The position numbers were made by a program, and so were the translations under genes. Of a stretch of 64,000 nucleotides of DNA, positions 1-7,828 are shown one piece after another; the first letter of the stretch is position 1, and each line of letters starts with the position of its first letter. Below the pieces are notes generated by a model. It searched no databases and was not told the DNA's origin. It was given only the letters and a program-made list of their open reading frames with translations. The stretch covers positions 1 through 64,000 of the forward strand of contig DATDPP010000026.1 in NCBI GenBank assembly GCA_035292685.1, given 5' to 3'. This stretch comes from JALYNX01 sp035292685. GTDB taxonomy: Bacteria > Actinomycetota > Acidimicrobiia > Spongiisociales > ZC4RG35.

Positions 1-7
1 CACGCCC

Positions 8-57
8 GTAATTGGGTTGGAGAAGCGTCAAATACGGACCTGTAGGTCCCAATTACG
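8..57. repeat. Dispersed 50-bp palindromic repeat, copy A
   Basis: The arms GTAATTGGG (8-16) and CCCAATTAC (48-56) form an inverted repeat around a centre that also contains GGACCTGTAGGTCC-like sequence. Read on the minus strand, this copy lines up with the copies at 26944-26993 and 59170-59218 (shared CGTAATTGGGA, ACAGGTCCGTAT and TGAC blocks). It lies just beyond the stop codon of the minus-strand gene ending at 67, so it could serve as a transcription terminator. The central right part is the most diverged of the three copies. Confidence 0.75.
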
Positions 58-66
58 TCGAGGCCC

Positions 67-936
67 TCAGTCGAGGTGGGGACCCAAGCCCATGCGGGCG
101 GCGTTCATCAGGGCCCGATGGCCCGCGGCAACATCCTGGGCAGCCACCCCCACACTCTTGAACACGGTGACGTCCTCCTCGATCTCCGGGTTGGCGCCGA
201 CGAGCAGCTCACGAAGCGTGGCATCGGGCCGGCGGTTGGCCTGGATCAGGTCTCCGGCTTCGGATGCCGCAGCCTCCAAATCGTCAACCACCACGTAGGC
301 ACGGTCCAGCAATTCAGACGGAAGCTCGGCCATCACCGGGGTGAATGCGCCCACCGCGTTGACGTGGGTCGATGACCGGACCAGGGTGCCGTCAAAGAGG
401 GGCGAGTGGGCCGGAGTGGCACAGGAGATGATGTCGGCCTCTGCCACGGCGTTGTCAGCGTAGGCGACCGCCTCCCCACCCACCAGCCAGGCCAGCGCCC
501 GGGCTCGGTCACTTGACCTCGACCAGACCAAGATCCGTTCGATGGGCCGGACCGCACGAACTGCCTCGACCTGGTCGAAGGCCATGGCCCCCGCACCCAG
601 CATCACCAGGGTTTTCGCGTTGGGAGGAGCCAGCAGACGAGTAGCCAAGCCACAGACCGCTCCGGTTCGGATCGCGGTGAGAGTGGGGCCGTCGACCACA
701 CCCAACGGACTGCCCCCGGCATCGAACAGGACGACCAGCCCGGCCGGGTTGCCCGGGACCACCGAGACCACCTTGACCGCCATGATCTCGTCGAGTCGAC
801 CCGGCATCACCAGAGAGTTGCCGATCAGGGTCCGCAGCGGTGACTCCGACTCACCGGAGAACGCTTCCTCCATGGCCTCGATGGCATCGAGCATGGGCAG
901 GGCGGCCCGGGTATCGGAAGCGTTCAGGTAGCGCAT
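67..936 (-). CDS. Ornithine cyclodeaminase/mu-crystallin family protein
   Basis: 289 aa. The family covers NAD(P)-dependent ornithine cyclodeaminases, pyrroline-2-carboxylate and imine reductases and alanine dehydrogenases. Visible features are the conserved TAIRTGA stretch near residues 87-93, a Rossmann motif GAGAMA at 114-119, a lysine at 55 in the substrate-site strand, and the C-terminal KSVGVAAQD block (about 260-270). Its ATG overlaps the stop of the upstream FAD oxidoreductase by one base (TGATG), so the two are translationally coupled. Together they suggest oxidation or deamination of an amino or imino acid. The exact substrate cannot be read from sequence. Confidence 0.85.
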   Translation of the reverse strand: MRYLNASDTRAALPMLDAIEAMEEAFSGESESPLRTLIGNSLVMPGRLDEIMAVKVVSVVPGNPAGLVVLFDAGGSPLGVVDGPTLTAIRTGAVCGLATRLLAPPNAKTLVMLGAGAMAFDQVEAVRAVRPIERILVWSRSSDRARALAWLVGGEAVAYADNAVAEADIISCATPAHSPLFDGTLVRSSTHVNAVGAFTPVMAELPSELLDRAYVVVDDLEAAASEAGDLIQANRRPDATLRELLVGANPEIEEDVTVFKSVGVAAQDVAAGHRALMNAARMGLGPHLD

Positions 937-2174
937 CAGGCAAGGACGTGTTTGACAGCGAGGTCGATCGGCTCACGATCGACGCCGAAGAAACTCATCG
1001 GCACGTCGGTGTCGAACTCCGTAGACCGGCCGGTGAACGCCTGGGCCACCATCGAGCCAACCGCCGGGGCGAGCTTGAACCCATGACCGGAAAAGCCGTT
1101 GGCCACCCAGAACCCGTCCACCCCCGAGGGCCCCACCACCGGGTGGACGTCCTCCCGGTTGATGGTGTAGAGCCCGGCCACCCCAGAGACCTGGCCCCGG
1201 GCGGCCAGTGCCGGGACCCGATGCTGGAAGGCCGCCAGCTTCATCTCGCTGAATTCGGCATCGGGCACCCGTTTGAACTCGTCGGGGTCTTCGACGATCT
1301 CTTCCTCGTCCTCGGCGAGCACCGAGCCGATGAGCACCTGTTGACCGCCCGACTGGGGTCGGAAATAGATACCCGTCGAGCTGTCGGCCGCCACCGGGAG
1401 TGGCCCCAGGTCCGGGGGCCAGGTTCGATACACGGTTTGGATCCGGGTCGGGGTCAAAGTCCAGCGAAGGTGCACCTGCGCCATCCGGTTCAACTGGTTG
1501 CACCAGGGCCCGGCCGCGTTGATGACCAGACCCGCCGAGATCTCCGACCCGTCGGCCACTCGAACGCCGGTCACCCGGCCCTGGTCCCTGAGCACGGCGG
1601 TGACCCGAGAATTGAACTCCACCGCGACCCCACGGTCGCCAGCCGCCTCGATCAGGTCCTGATTGGCGCCCACCGGGTCGGCATACCCGCCACCTGGCTC
1701 GAAGAGGAAGGCGTCACCGGGCACGCACACGTGGTCGCCCTCGTCATCCAGATCGTAGGGAGCTGCGCATGGAGAGAGCGCCGGGAACAAGTCGGTGACC
1801 TGGTCGGGCCCGATCGCACGGGCCTCGACACCCTCGAAAACGAGCTTGGCGGCGTCGGCCTTCACCTTGCCGGCGGGCGCGCCCATCATCCAGAGGACAC
1901 CGATTCGCTGCAGCCCGGAGCGGGTTTCGGCAAGTCCGGTGAACTCCAGCCAGTTCCCGTAGGACTCCTGACCGTGATAGGCGAGACGCACCACTTCGGG
2001 GTGGGTGTAGCGACACCTGACAATCGAAGAGGAGGCTCCGGTGGAGCCTTCGGATGGTCCCCGGCCCTTGTCGAGGGCAATGACATTCCCGACCCCGTGA
2101 CGGGCTAGTTGAAAGGCGATCGAAGCGCCGATGATTCCCGCCCCGACGACCACCACCTCGGCGGTTCGGGTCAT
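936..2174 (-). CDS. FAD-dependent amine/amino-acid oxidoreductase (DAO family, SoxB/DadA-like)
   Basis: 412 aa with an N-terminal FAD-binding Rossmann motif GAGIIG (residues 11-16), followed by the STGASSSIVR segment typical of sarcosine and dimethylglycine oxidase-like proteins. The C-terminal block has NGFSGHGFKLAPAVG, the signature of the glycine-oxidase/sarcosine-oxidase-beta fold. It probably oxidises a secondary or N-methylated amino acid. The start ATG overlaps the stop of the NYN gene (ATGA), and its stop overlaps the start of the ornithine-cyclodeaminase homologue, making a tight three-gene operon. I cannot assign the substrate. Confidence 0.85.
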   Translation of the reverse strand: MTRTAEVVVVGAGIIGASIAFQLARHGVGNVIALDKGRGPSEGSTGASSSIVRCRYTHPEVVRLAYHGQESYGNWLEFTGLAETRSGLQRIGVLWMMGAPAGKVKADAAKLVFEGVEARAIGPDQVTDLFPALSPCAAPYDLDDEGDHVCVPGDAFLFEPGGGYADPVGANQDLIEAAGDRGVAVEFNSRVTAVLRDQGRVTGVRVADGSEISAGLVINAAGPWCNQLNRMAQVHLRWTLTPTRIQTVYRTWPPDLGPLPVAADSSTGIYFRPQSGGQQVLIGSVLAEDEEEIVEDPDEFKRVPDAEFSEMKLAAFQHRVPALAARGQVSGVAGLYTINREDVHPVVGPSGVDGFWVANGFSGHGFKLAPAVGSMVAQAFTGRSTEFDTDVPMSFFGVDREPIDLAVKHVLA

Positions 2175-3181
2175 CTAGCAGCGACTCGATAGTCGCCCGC
2201 GCTGTCATCCCAGGTCAGTTCGATGAGGCCCTTGGTGGCCGCTGCCTTGCAGAACTGAAGGAATCCTCCGTAACCGAACTTCTTCTCCGAAAACGTCGGA
2301 TCCTGTTTGCGCAGCTGGTCCTTGAGACCGGAGAGGACGACGGGGCCATTCTTCGATGCGAGCTTTCGGACCACATCGGCCAACAGCTCGAAGCCGGCTT
2401 GTTCGCTGGTGCCGGTTGAGGGGAATTGGACAACCGGGTCGCCCCGGCCCGGGCCCTCCGACATCTCGATGACACCCTGCGCCTCGAGGTGGCGCAACAT
2501 CTCGCCGAAAGCCCGGAACCCGTAATCGGCTTCGCTGAAGGTCGAATCCTTGCGGAGCAGGGCTCTCTTCAACGACGAGGCGAGCACCTCCCCGCCGACC
2601 GAGCGCTGCAGGCCGGCCAGGGTGGTGGTGATCAGAGATTCGAGCTCGGCGGTGCCGGTGTCCGGGATCTCCTCGGGCTCGGGGCGCGCTCCCTCTGCTC
2701 GCTTCGGCTCGACACCTTCCAGGTTCTCATAGAAGAGGAACTCGTCACAGGCGGGGGGCAGCATCGCCGAAGTCGAGGCCTTGACCCCGACCCCGATCAC
2801 CTTTTTGTTGAGCTCACGCAATTTGTGCACCAGGGGTGTGAAATCGGAATCGCCGGTGCAGATGACGAAGGTGGTTACGTAGTCCCGCTCGAAGGCCAAC
2901 TCGATGGCGTCGACCGCCATCTTGATGTCGGCCGCGTTCTTGCGGGAGACACCCATCCGCTGCGGGATCTCGATCAGCTCGACGTGGCTGCGGGTCATCT
3001 TCTGGCGAGCGTCGGCGAACATCGACCAGTCGGCATAAGCCCGCCGGGCGACCACCCGGCCCCGCTCGGCGAGGGCGTTGGCGATGGGCTCAAAGTCGAA
3101 CTCCATACCGTTCAGGGCCTCGCGGGCCCCGATCGCCAGGTTCTCGAAGTCGACGAACAGGGCGATGCGTTCTTCATCCAT
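2171..3181 (-). CDS. NYN-domain putative ribonuclease with two OST-HTH/LOTUS domains
   Basis: 336 aa from ATG 3181. The open frame extends to 3448, but that extension looks non-coding and the NYN fold begins at this Met. NYN (LabA/DUF88, PIN-like) domain at about 1-155: acidic residues D11 (FVDFEN), D85/D91 and D111/D113 (TGDSDF) are in the positions used for metal-dependent RNA cleavage. Two OST-HTH/LOTUS modules follow at about 183-245 and 268-330, each with the xDxTFSExxxGxxxF pattern. OST-HTH domains bind RNA or protein partners. It is first in an operon with two amine-metabolism enzymes and divergent from an RRM protein. RNA target and biological role are unknown. Confidence 0.85.
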   Translation of the reverse strand: MDEERIALFVDFENLAIGAREALNGMEFDFEPIANALAERGRVVARRAYADWSMFADARQKMTRSHVELIEIPQRMGVSRKNAADIKMAVDAIELAFERDYVTTFVICTGDSDFTPLVHKLRELNKKVIGVGVKASTSAMLPPACDEFLFYENLEGVEPKRAEGARPEPEEIPDTGTAELESLITTTLAGLQRSVGGEVLASSLKRALLRKDSTFSEADYGFRAFGEMLRHLEAQGVIEMSEGPGRGDPVVQFPSTGTSEQAGFELLADVVRKLASKNGPVVLSGLKDQLRKQDPTFSEKKFGYGGFLQFCKAAATKGLIELTWDDSAGDYRVAAR

Positions 3182-3441
3182 GACTGTGAATGTAGTGCCG
3201 CAGGGGTGGGATTCCCTGCGATGGGTGAGCCGGATCGGGTTTGCAGCCCTCGAACCACTACACTGATGGCCACAGCGCACGCCTGATGCGTGCTGCGCCC
3301 TTTCTTCGCTCCTGTCGTTCCGTCGGGTGAAGACGCCGCAGGCCCCATGCCAGACCCCGCTCCCCAGAACGAGGCGCTCGCAAGGTGACCTGTGGGGCGT
3401 TTGGCAATCAGACGGTTCGAGCTTCCAAGAAGGAGCAGCAC
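3182..3441. promoter_or_regulatory. Divergent promoter/leader region between NYN and RRM genes
   Basis: This 260-bp gap is the largest in the window and separates the NYN operon (left, minus) from the RRM gene (right, plus). A TANNNT-type -10 candidate, TACACT, lies at 3259-3264 on the plus strand without a convincing -35. A small stem is possible around 3277-3298 (GCGCACGC pairing with GCGTGCTGCGC). If TACACT is used, the RRM mRNA would have a leader of about 170 nt, which would resemble cold-shock mRNAs. That is inference. No known riboswitch was recognised. Confidence 0.35.
3429..3434 (+). promoter_or_regulatory. Ribosome binding site of the RRM gene
   Basis: AAGGAG lies seven bases before ATG 3442 and decides that start over the in-frame ATG at 3385, which has no such signal and would add a non-RRM extension. 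Confidence 0.8.
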
Positions 3442-3696
3442 ATGGCAACCAACATCTATGTCGGGAACCTGACGTTCAACACGGACTCGTCAGACCTCGA
3501 GAACCTCTTCGCCGTGCACGGCACGGTAAGCAAGGCCCAGGTGGTGACCGATCGTGACACCGGCCGTTCCCGCGGGTTTGGCTTCGTCGAGATGGACTCG
3601 GCGGATGCCGCCCAGAAGGCGATCGAAGCCTTGAATGGCAAGGACGTCGATGGGCGCCAGCTCACGGTGAACCTGGCCAAAGAGCGTTCTCGTTGA
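3442..3696 (+). CDS. Small RNA-binding protein with a single RRM
   Basis: 84 aa, essentially one RNA recognition motif. RNP2 is IYVGNL (residues 5-10) and RNP1 is RGFGFVEM (44-51), with the aromatic residues that stack on RNA bases intact. Length and architecture match the small glycine-poor RRM proteins of cyanobacteria and other bacteria, some of which respond to cold. The stop TGA overlaps a TTG that begins a small Cys-rich frame, so the two are probably translated in tandem. The RNA target is unknown. Confidence 0.92.
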   Translation: MATNIYVGNLTFNTDSSDLENLFAVHGTVSKAQVVTDRDTGRSRGFGFVEMDSADAAQKAIEALNGKDVDGRQLTVNLAKERSR

Positions 3697-3833
3697 TAAA
3701 GGCAGTCCCCAAACCCAAGCGCGGCGATTACAAACCCAAAACGGATCGTTGCAACGGGTGTGGGCATCCCCTCAAGGAGCACCGTCAAACCGAGTGCACT
3801 GTTCCCCGCTGCAAATGCGAGGGCCCTTCCTAA
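3693..3833 (+). CDS. 46-aa cysteine-rich, probably zinc-binding microprotein
   Basis: This frame starts with TTG at 3693, which overlaps the RRM stop codon (TTGA), and ends with TAA at 3831-3833. A Lys/Pro-rich N-terminus (KAVPKPKRG) is followed by a metal-binding pattern C20-x2-C23-x-H25, H30, C35 and C40-x-C42. Overlap with a real gene, the ordered Cys/His spacing and the lack of an alternative reading support coding. I do not recognise the family. A basic tail plus zinc knuckle next to an RRM suggests an RNA-binding accessory, which is inference. Confidence 0.6.
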   Translation: MIKAVPKPKRGDYKPKTDRCNGCGHPLKEHRQTECTVPRCKCEGPS

Positions 3834-3857
3834 AGACTGACTGGATTCAGGTGCGGG

Positions 3858-5690
3858 ATGCGGGCGATCGTTCTCGTCAAACAGGTGCCGGATGTACGGG
3901 TCGGCTCTGTCGCCACGCGGCCCGACGGGACCATTGACCGCAGCTCCGCCGCCGCCATCACCAACCCGGCCGATCTGCATGCGCTGGAAGCTGCCCTGCA
4001 AATGGCCGACGAGGTTTGGGCGGTCTCGATGGGTCCGAGCCGGGCGGAGTCGACCCTGCGCGAGGCGATTGCGCATGGGGCCCATCGTGGGATTCTGCTC
4101 ACCGACCGTCTCTTCGCCGGCTCCGATACCTGGGCAACAGCAAACGCCCTGACAGCAGCCATCCGCCATCTCGGTGGAGCCGACCTGGTGCTGTGCGGAA
4201 TCACTGCTCTCGACGGCGAGACCGGCCATGTTGGACCTCAGGTCGCCCAGCGGCTCGGGATCCCTCAAGCCACCGGCTGCGAGGACCTTAGAATCGAAGA
4301 CGGGAGGCTCTTCGCTCGTCGCATCATCGAGGGCGGATACGAGCTCCTATCGCTGCCGTTACCCGCCCTCGCCACGGTGGCCGAAACCGGTTTCCTCCCC
4401 CGTTACCCGACATTCCCCGGGCGGCAACGGGCGGCCAAGGCGGAGATCACGGTGCTCGGCGCCGCCGACCTTGGTTTGGATGGCGGCACGGTCGGGCTGA
4501 GCGCCTCACCCACCAAGGTGGCCCATATGGAGCTTGTGCCGATGCCTAAGACGGACTGTCGTTTCGTCGATGACCAGTTCACCTACGACGAGCTGGTTGC
4601 CGAACTCCGTTCTCTCGCCTTGCCGGCTCCGGTTTATGAGCCGCCTCCGGTGGTCGACGCCGCCGAGCCCGCGGAGGAGCATGCGGGGGTAGAAGAACCC
4701 AAGGTGTGGGTGGTTGCCGAGACACAGGACGGCCTGCTTGCTCAAGTGTCGGCGGAGCTTCTATCCCAGGCGGTCGGGCTGGCGTCTCATCTCGGAGGAG
4801 GTGTCGCCGCACTCCTGATCGGTTCCGACCTGGACCATGCGGCCGAAGAAGCAGCCCGTTTCGGCGCCGACCTCGTGTTGGTGGCGGAAGATGATCGACT
4901 GGCCAGCTATCGGGGGCTGCCTGAGGCCCGGATCCTGGCAGTAGCCGCCGCGGAACGGTATCCCGAGATCATCCTGCTCGGCGCAACAACGACGGGACGG
5001 GACCTGGCTCCGCGGGTGGCCGCCATGCTCGACACTGGGATCGCCGCCGACTGCACCGACCTCTACATCGCCGACTGGCAGCACCGGGGGACTACGTATC
5101 CGAGCCTGCTGCATCAAGTTCGTCCCGCCATGGCCGGAGGTGTCCTCGCCACCTGTCTGTGTCCGGAAACCCGTCCCCAGATGGCCACGGTTCGGCCGGG
5201 TGTGTTCCCTGTGACCCATCAAGGCCGAGCCCTGCGCAAACAGGCTCTCACGATGCCATTCGAGTCGGGAGACTTCGCCGTCGAGGTATTGGAACGCAGT
5301 CTGCAGCGGACCGACGTCGGTCTCCGCGAAGCCGAGGTCGTCGTGGCCGGTGGGGCTGGATGCGATGCTTCGAACTGGCACCTCATCGATGAGCTCGCCG
5401 CCCATCTGGAGGGTCGAGTCGCAGCCACGAGAGCCGCCGTCGAGGCGGGACTGGCACCGCGCTCCCTCCAGGTGGGGCAGACTGGAACGACGGTGCGACC
5501 CAGGCTCTACGTCGCCTGTGGGATCTCCGGCGCGCTCCAGCACGTCGTCGGAATGAGAGCGTCCCGAACCATCCTGGCAATCAATCGCGACTCAGACGCC
5601 GCCATCTTCCGATTCGCCCATTACGGAATCGTCGACGACGTCACCGCGGCATTGCCGAGACTCATCTCGGCGTTCGCCCGGCAGCCTTAG
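3858..5690 (+). CDS. Electron transfer flavoprotein, beta and alpha subunits fused in one chain
   Basis: 610 aa. Residues 1 to about 255 are an EtfB/FixA domain (MRAIVLVKQVPD start, TDRLFAGSDTWATA, CGITALDGETGHVGP). A Pro/Glu-rich linker at about 256-280 is followed by a complete EtfA/FixB domain (about 282-610) with the FAD-binding block GISGALQHVVG and the conserved AINRDSDAAIF...YGIVDD ending. ETF passes electrons from acyl-CoA and other dehydrogenases to ETF-quinone oxidoreductase or other acceptors. Usually the subunits are two genes; here the order beta-alpha is kept but the stop/start is lost. No ETF dehydrogenase partner gene is nearby. Confidence 0.9.
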   Translation: MRAIVLVKQVPDVRVGSVATRPDGTIDRSSAAAITNPADLHALEAALQMADEVWAVSMGPSRAESTLREAIAHGAHRGILLTDRLFAGSDTWATANALTAAIRHLGGADLVLCGITALDGETGHVGPQVAQRLGIPQATGCEDLRIEDGRLFARRIIEGGYELLSLPLPALATVAETGFLPRYPTFPGRQRAAKAEITVLGAADLGLDGGTVGLSASPTKVAHMELVPMPKTDCRFVDDQFTYDELVAELRSLALPAPVYEPPPVVDAAEPAEEHAGVEEPKVWVVAETQDGLLAQVSAELLSQAVGLASHLGGGVAALLIGSDLDHAAEEAARFGADLVLVAEDDRLASYRGLPEARILAVAAAERYPEIILLGATTTGRDLAPRVAAMLDTGIAADCTDLYIADWQHRGTTYPSLLHQVRPAMAGGVLATCLCPETRPQMATVRPGVFPVTHQGRALRKQALTMPFESGDFAVEVLERSLQRTDVGLREAEVVVAGGAGCDASNWHLIDELAAHLEGRVAATRAAVEAGLAPRSLQVGQTGTTVRPRLYVACGISGALQHVVGMRASRTILAINRDSDAAIFRFAHYGIVDDVTAALPRLISAFARQP

Positions 5691-5770
5691 AGATCCAACC
5701 CCCGCAACGCCTACCCTGTCGCCAGAACGTGGTCCCAACCGGTATTTCAACCGCGTTTCCAACCCATCCC

Positions 5771-5843
5771 GCCCTCGTAGCTCAGGGGATAGAGCACCGG
5801 TTTCCTAAACCGGGTGTCGCAAGTTCGAGTCTTGCCGAGGGCG
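5771..5843 (+). tRNA. tRNA-Arg (anticodon CCT)
   Basis: 73-nt cloverleaf. Acceptor GCCCTCG pairs with CGAGGGC. The anticodon stem CCGGT/ACCGG encloses loop TTCCTAA with anticodon CCT at 5804-5806. The T arm is GCAAG-TTCGAGT-CTTGC. No CCA is encoded. tRNA-Arg(CCT) genes are frequent integration sites, and a small accessory patch follows. Confidence 0.95.
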
Positions 5844-5888
5844 CTTACCACGAGGTGGCGGTGGCACTGGGCGACAGATCCGAAGAGC

Positions 5889-6428
5889 TCAGTTGAGGAT
5901 GTACCGCCCGAGCAAGGCTGCGGCCGTCTGCGCCGGGAGAACGCCGGCGTCGAGGAGGTCTTCGAGGGTAATCGAGGAGAACGCCGACTGGTCCACGAGT
6001 AGGTCCCGGTACCGGGCGCACCCCTCGGCGATGCTCAGATTGCCGGCGGGGTGGACGACGACGTAACGACCCCAGCTCCAATCGCCGTTCACGTGCTGGA
6101 GCATCGAGAACAACAGCAGGTGCTCGAGCCACATCACAAGGAGATCGGTCCCGTTGACCGCGTCGATCACCTGTGGCCCGAAGACGCCCGACTTCTCGGT
6201 GACCTCCAGATACCGGGGAAGTCGAATCGGCTTGATCCGCTCGTGGTACTTGGTGTCGAGGCTGATGATCCCCTTCGTCCCATCGCCGAGATCGAGCACG
6301 AACGCCGCGTCCAGGGCGACGAGGCTCCCGATGTATGCAAGATCGAGACCGGGTTGCCGCGGCACCCGATCGACCTCTTCCCAACAGTGTGCCGCCTCGA
6401 GCTCCTGCCTGGTGAGAGCCTCACTCAC
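5889..6428 (-). CDS. PD-(D/E)XK nuclease-like protein (PGN_0703-type), probably N-terminally truncated
   Basis: 179 aa from GTG 6428; an in-frame TGA upstream blocks any longer start. The core VALDAAFVLDLGDG...IISLDTKYHERIKP carries the D...(D)xK signature of PD-(D/E)XK nucleases, and the rest resembles putative restriction endonucleases of the PGN_0703 type. Those proteins normally have roughly 60-100 more residues before this point, so the gene may be a remnant or a shortened variant. It sits next to tRNA-Arg(CCT) in a small accessory patch. No methyltransferase partner is nearby. Confidence 0.5.
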   Translation of the reverse strand: MSEALTRQELEAAHCWEEVDRVPRQPGLDLAYIGSLVALDAAFVLDLGDGTKGIISLDTKYHERIKPIRLPRYLEVTEKSGVFGPQVIDAVNGTDLLVMWLEHLLLFSMLQHVNGDWSWGRYVVVHPAGNLSIAEGCARYRDLLVDQSAFSSITLEDLLDAGVLPAQTAAALLGRYILN

Positions 6429-6458
6429 GTCGGCATCGCAGGGTCAAGGATCGGTGCT

Positions 6459-6821
6459 CTATCGCGGCGATGAGCTCGCAATGTTCTTGGTTTCGGGCGA
6501 CTCCTCTGTGGCGGTCGAATCGCGCCGGGTTGTCCGCGTCACGTACCAGGTGACGAGAACACTCACGATTCCCGCAACCAGGCCGATCAGCAGCGCCTCG
6601 TCGAATGACAGACCGTCGATGTTCGGCTGCAGTTCTTCCTGCGTCGCCGACCCGAACCAGACCTCGCTTGTGAACAAGGCGCCGATGAAGTACGCGGCCG
6701 AGGCGATGATCCACAGCCAGCGGGTCGTTGCTTTCCCCATCACAAGTTGGGCGACCACGCCGAAGCCGAGCGACATGAGGATGAGGAGCCCCAATCCTTG
6801 GAGTCCGAGATCCCACTGCAT
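6459..6821 (-). CDS. Small hypothetical membrane protein
   Basis: 120 aa from ATG 6821, chosen because AGAGAGG lies eight bases upstream; a GTG at 6830 would add three residues. Three hydrophobic segments lie near residues 7-28, 33-52 and 79-100. The C-terminal tail is Ser/Thr/Glu-rich and charged. No family recognised. It lies between the nuclease-like remnant and a gap containing what may be another gene fragment, in the accessory patch after tRNA-Arg. Confidence 0.65.
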   Translation of the reverse strand: MQWDLGLQGLGLLILMSLGFGVVAQLVMGKATTRWLWIIASAAYFIGALFTSEVWFGSATQEELQPNIDGLSFDEALLIGLVAGIVSVLVTWYVTRTTRRDSTATEESPETKNIASSSPR

Positions 6822-7025
6822 AGCGCTCACCTCTCTTTCTGCGGGCTGTCAGTCGACCGTCCGCATCGCCATCGTCGCGACCGCTGGGGCTGGGCGGTAG
6901 AGCCGCAGTGCCCTTATTGCTGCGGTCTCGGGGAAAGTCGCCACCGCGATTAGTTTGCGACCAACCGAAGCGCTCGACACCAACGGCGAGATCGTCTGGC
7001 AGGCCGCCGTCTGAGGGCCGCTCGA

Positions 7026-7790
7026 CTAGATGTCGAGCACTCGAACCTCGTCGCGGACCACGGTGCCGCCGATGGACGAAAAGACCTCGTCCCATCTCAG
7101 TTGGATCGTTGACGGACGACCGATCTCGTCGCCCTGATGAATGACCAGACGGCCTTCGGTCTGACCGGTGGTTCGTAGGTACGCCGCCAGAGCGACCGCG
7201 GCACTCCCGGTCGCCGGATCCTCGGGGACACCCACCTCGCCGGCGAAGAAACGGGCTTTGACGACGCGACCCGGATCCTCCCAGGCCCAGGCCAACACCT
7301 CCCCCATGGAGATCGGCGGTGGCACCAACCCGGCGACCTGGCTCGGGGAAGGGAACCTGATCACCAGGTAGGGAATCGGCATCGATACCGAAACCGCCAC
7401 CTCCCCGCCCAAGGGAGGGGGATCAACCACCTCCACCGGCTGATCGCCTGAAGCTTGGATCCAGGTCACCCCCCCTTCGAAGCTGACCCGGGCCTCGCCG
7501 ACCTGGTAGCGGATTCGGTCGACCGGATCAGTGAGCATGTCGCCGAGGAGCCAACCAAGCCCGACCAACGGATGACCCGCGAAGGGAAGCTCGGTGCCGG
7601 GGGTGAAGATCCGAGCCGAAGGGACATCGCCGGCAAGGTCGCAGAAGATGGTCTCCGAAAACCCGAGGTCGGTGGCGACGGCCTGCATGGTCTCTGTGGT
7701 CAAGCCGGTCGGATCCGTGACCACACCCAGATGGTTGCCCCCCACCCCTTCCCGGGTGAAGACGCGAAGGATGTGGCACTCACGGCTCAT
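7026..7790 (-). CDS. PhzF family isomerase/epimerase
   Basis: 254 aa. PhzF enzymes have two alpha/beta barrel halves and isomerise small metabolites such as dihydro-3-hydroxyanthranilate. Family hallmarks are an N-terminal VFTREGVGGNHLGVV, the first-domain FSETIF followed by LPFAGHPLVG, and the second-domain EDPATGSAAVALAAYL. The family catalytic Glu corresponds to the E of SET (about residue 46). Divergent from the acyltransferase at 7829 with only 38 bp between. No phenazine genes are present, so the function is a generic metabolite isomerase. Confidence 0.85.
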   Translation of the reverse strand: MSRECHILRVFTREGVGGNHLGVVTDPTGLTTETMQAVATDLGFSETIFCDLAGDVPSARIFTPGTELPFAGHPLVGLGWLLGDMLTDPVDRIRYQVGEARVSFEGGVTWIQASGDQPVEVVDPPPLGGEVAVSVSMPIPYLVIRFPSPSQVAGLVPPPISMGEVLAWAWEDPGRVVKARFFAGEVGVPEDPATGSAAVALAAYLRTTGQTEGRLVIHQGDEIGRPSTIQLRWDEVFSSIGGTVVRDEVRVLDI

Positions 7791-7828
7791 GAGGCGGCGA
7801 CGATACTGGCTAGGTTTCTCCGAATCCG
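7791..7828. promoter_or_regulatory. Compact divergent promoter region
   Basis: Only 38 bp separate the starts of the PhzF and WS/DGAT genes. The sequence GATACT near 7801-7806 reads AGTATC on the other strand, and the partly overlapping TATCGT on the minus strand is a TANNNT -10 candidate about nine bases before the PhzF start. This is compatible with a leaderless PhzF mRNA. It is inferred from spacing only. Confidence 0.3.

Noticed and set aside
3182..3448. N-terminal extension of the NYN protein
   Set aside because: The frame is open, but the extra residues are not domain-like and the region must hold the divergent promoter. ATG 3181 begins the NYN fold exactly.
6905..7014. Plus-strand 36-codon frame before the PhzF gene
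   Set aside because: It has no start codon or ribosome site; it may be the tail of a lost gene but cannot be supported as a gene.
5844..7025. att direct repeat of the tRNA-Arg 3' end
   Set aside because: I looked for a second copy of the T-arm/acceptor sequence in the next 1.2 kb and saw only short partial matches such as TGAGGGC at about 7012; no integrase is present.
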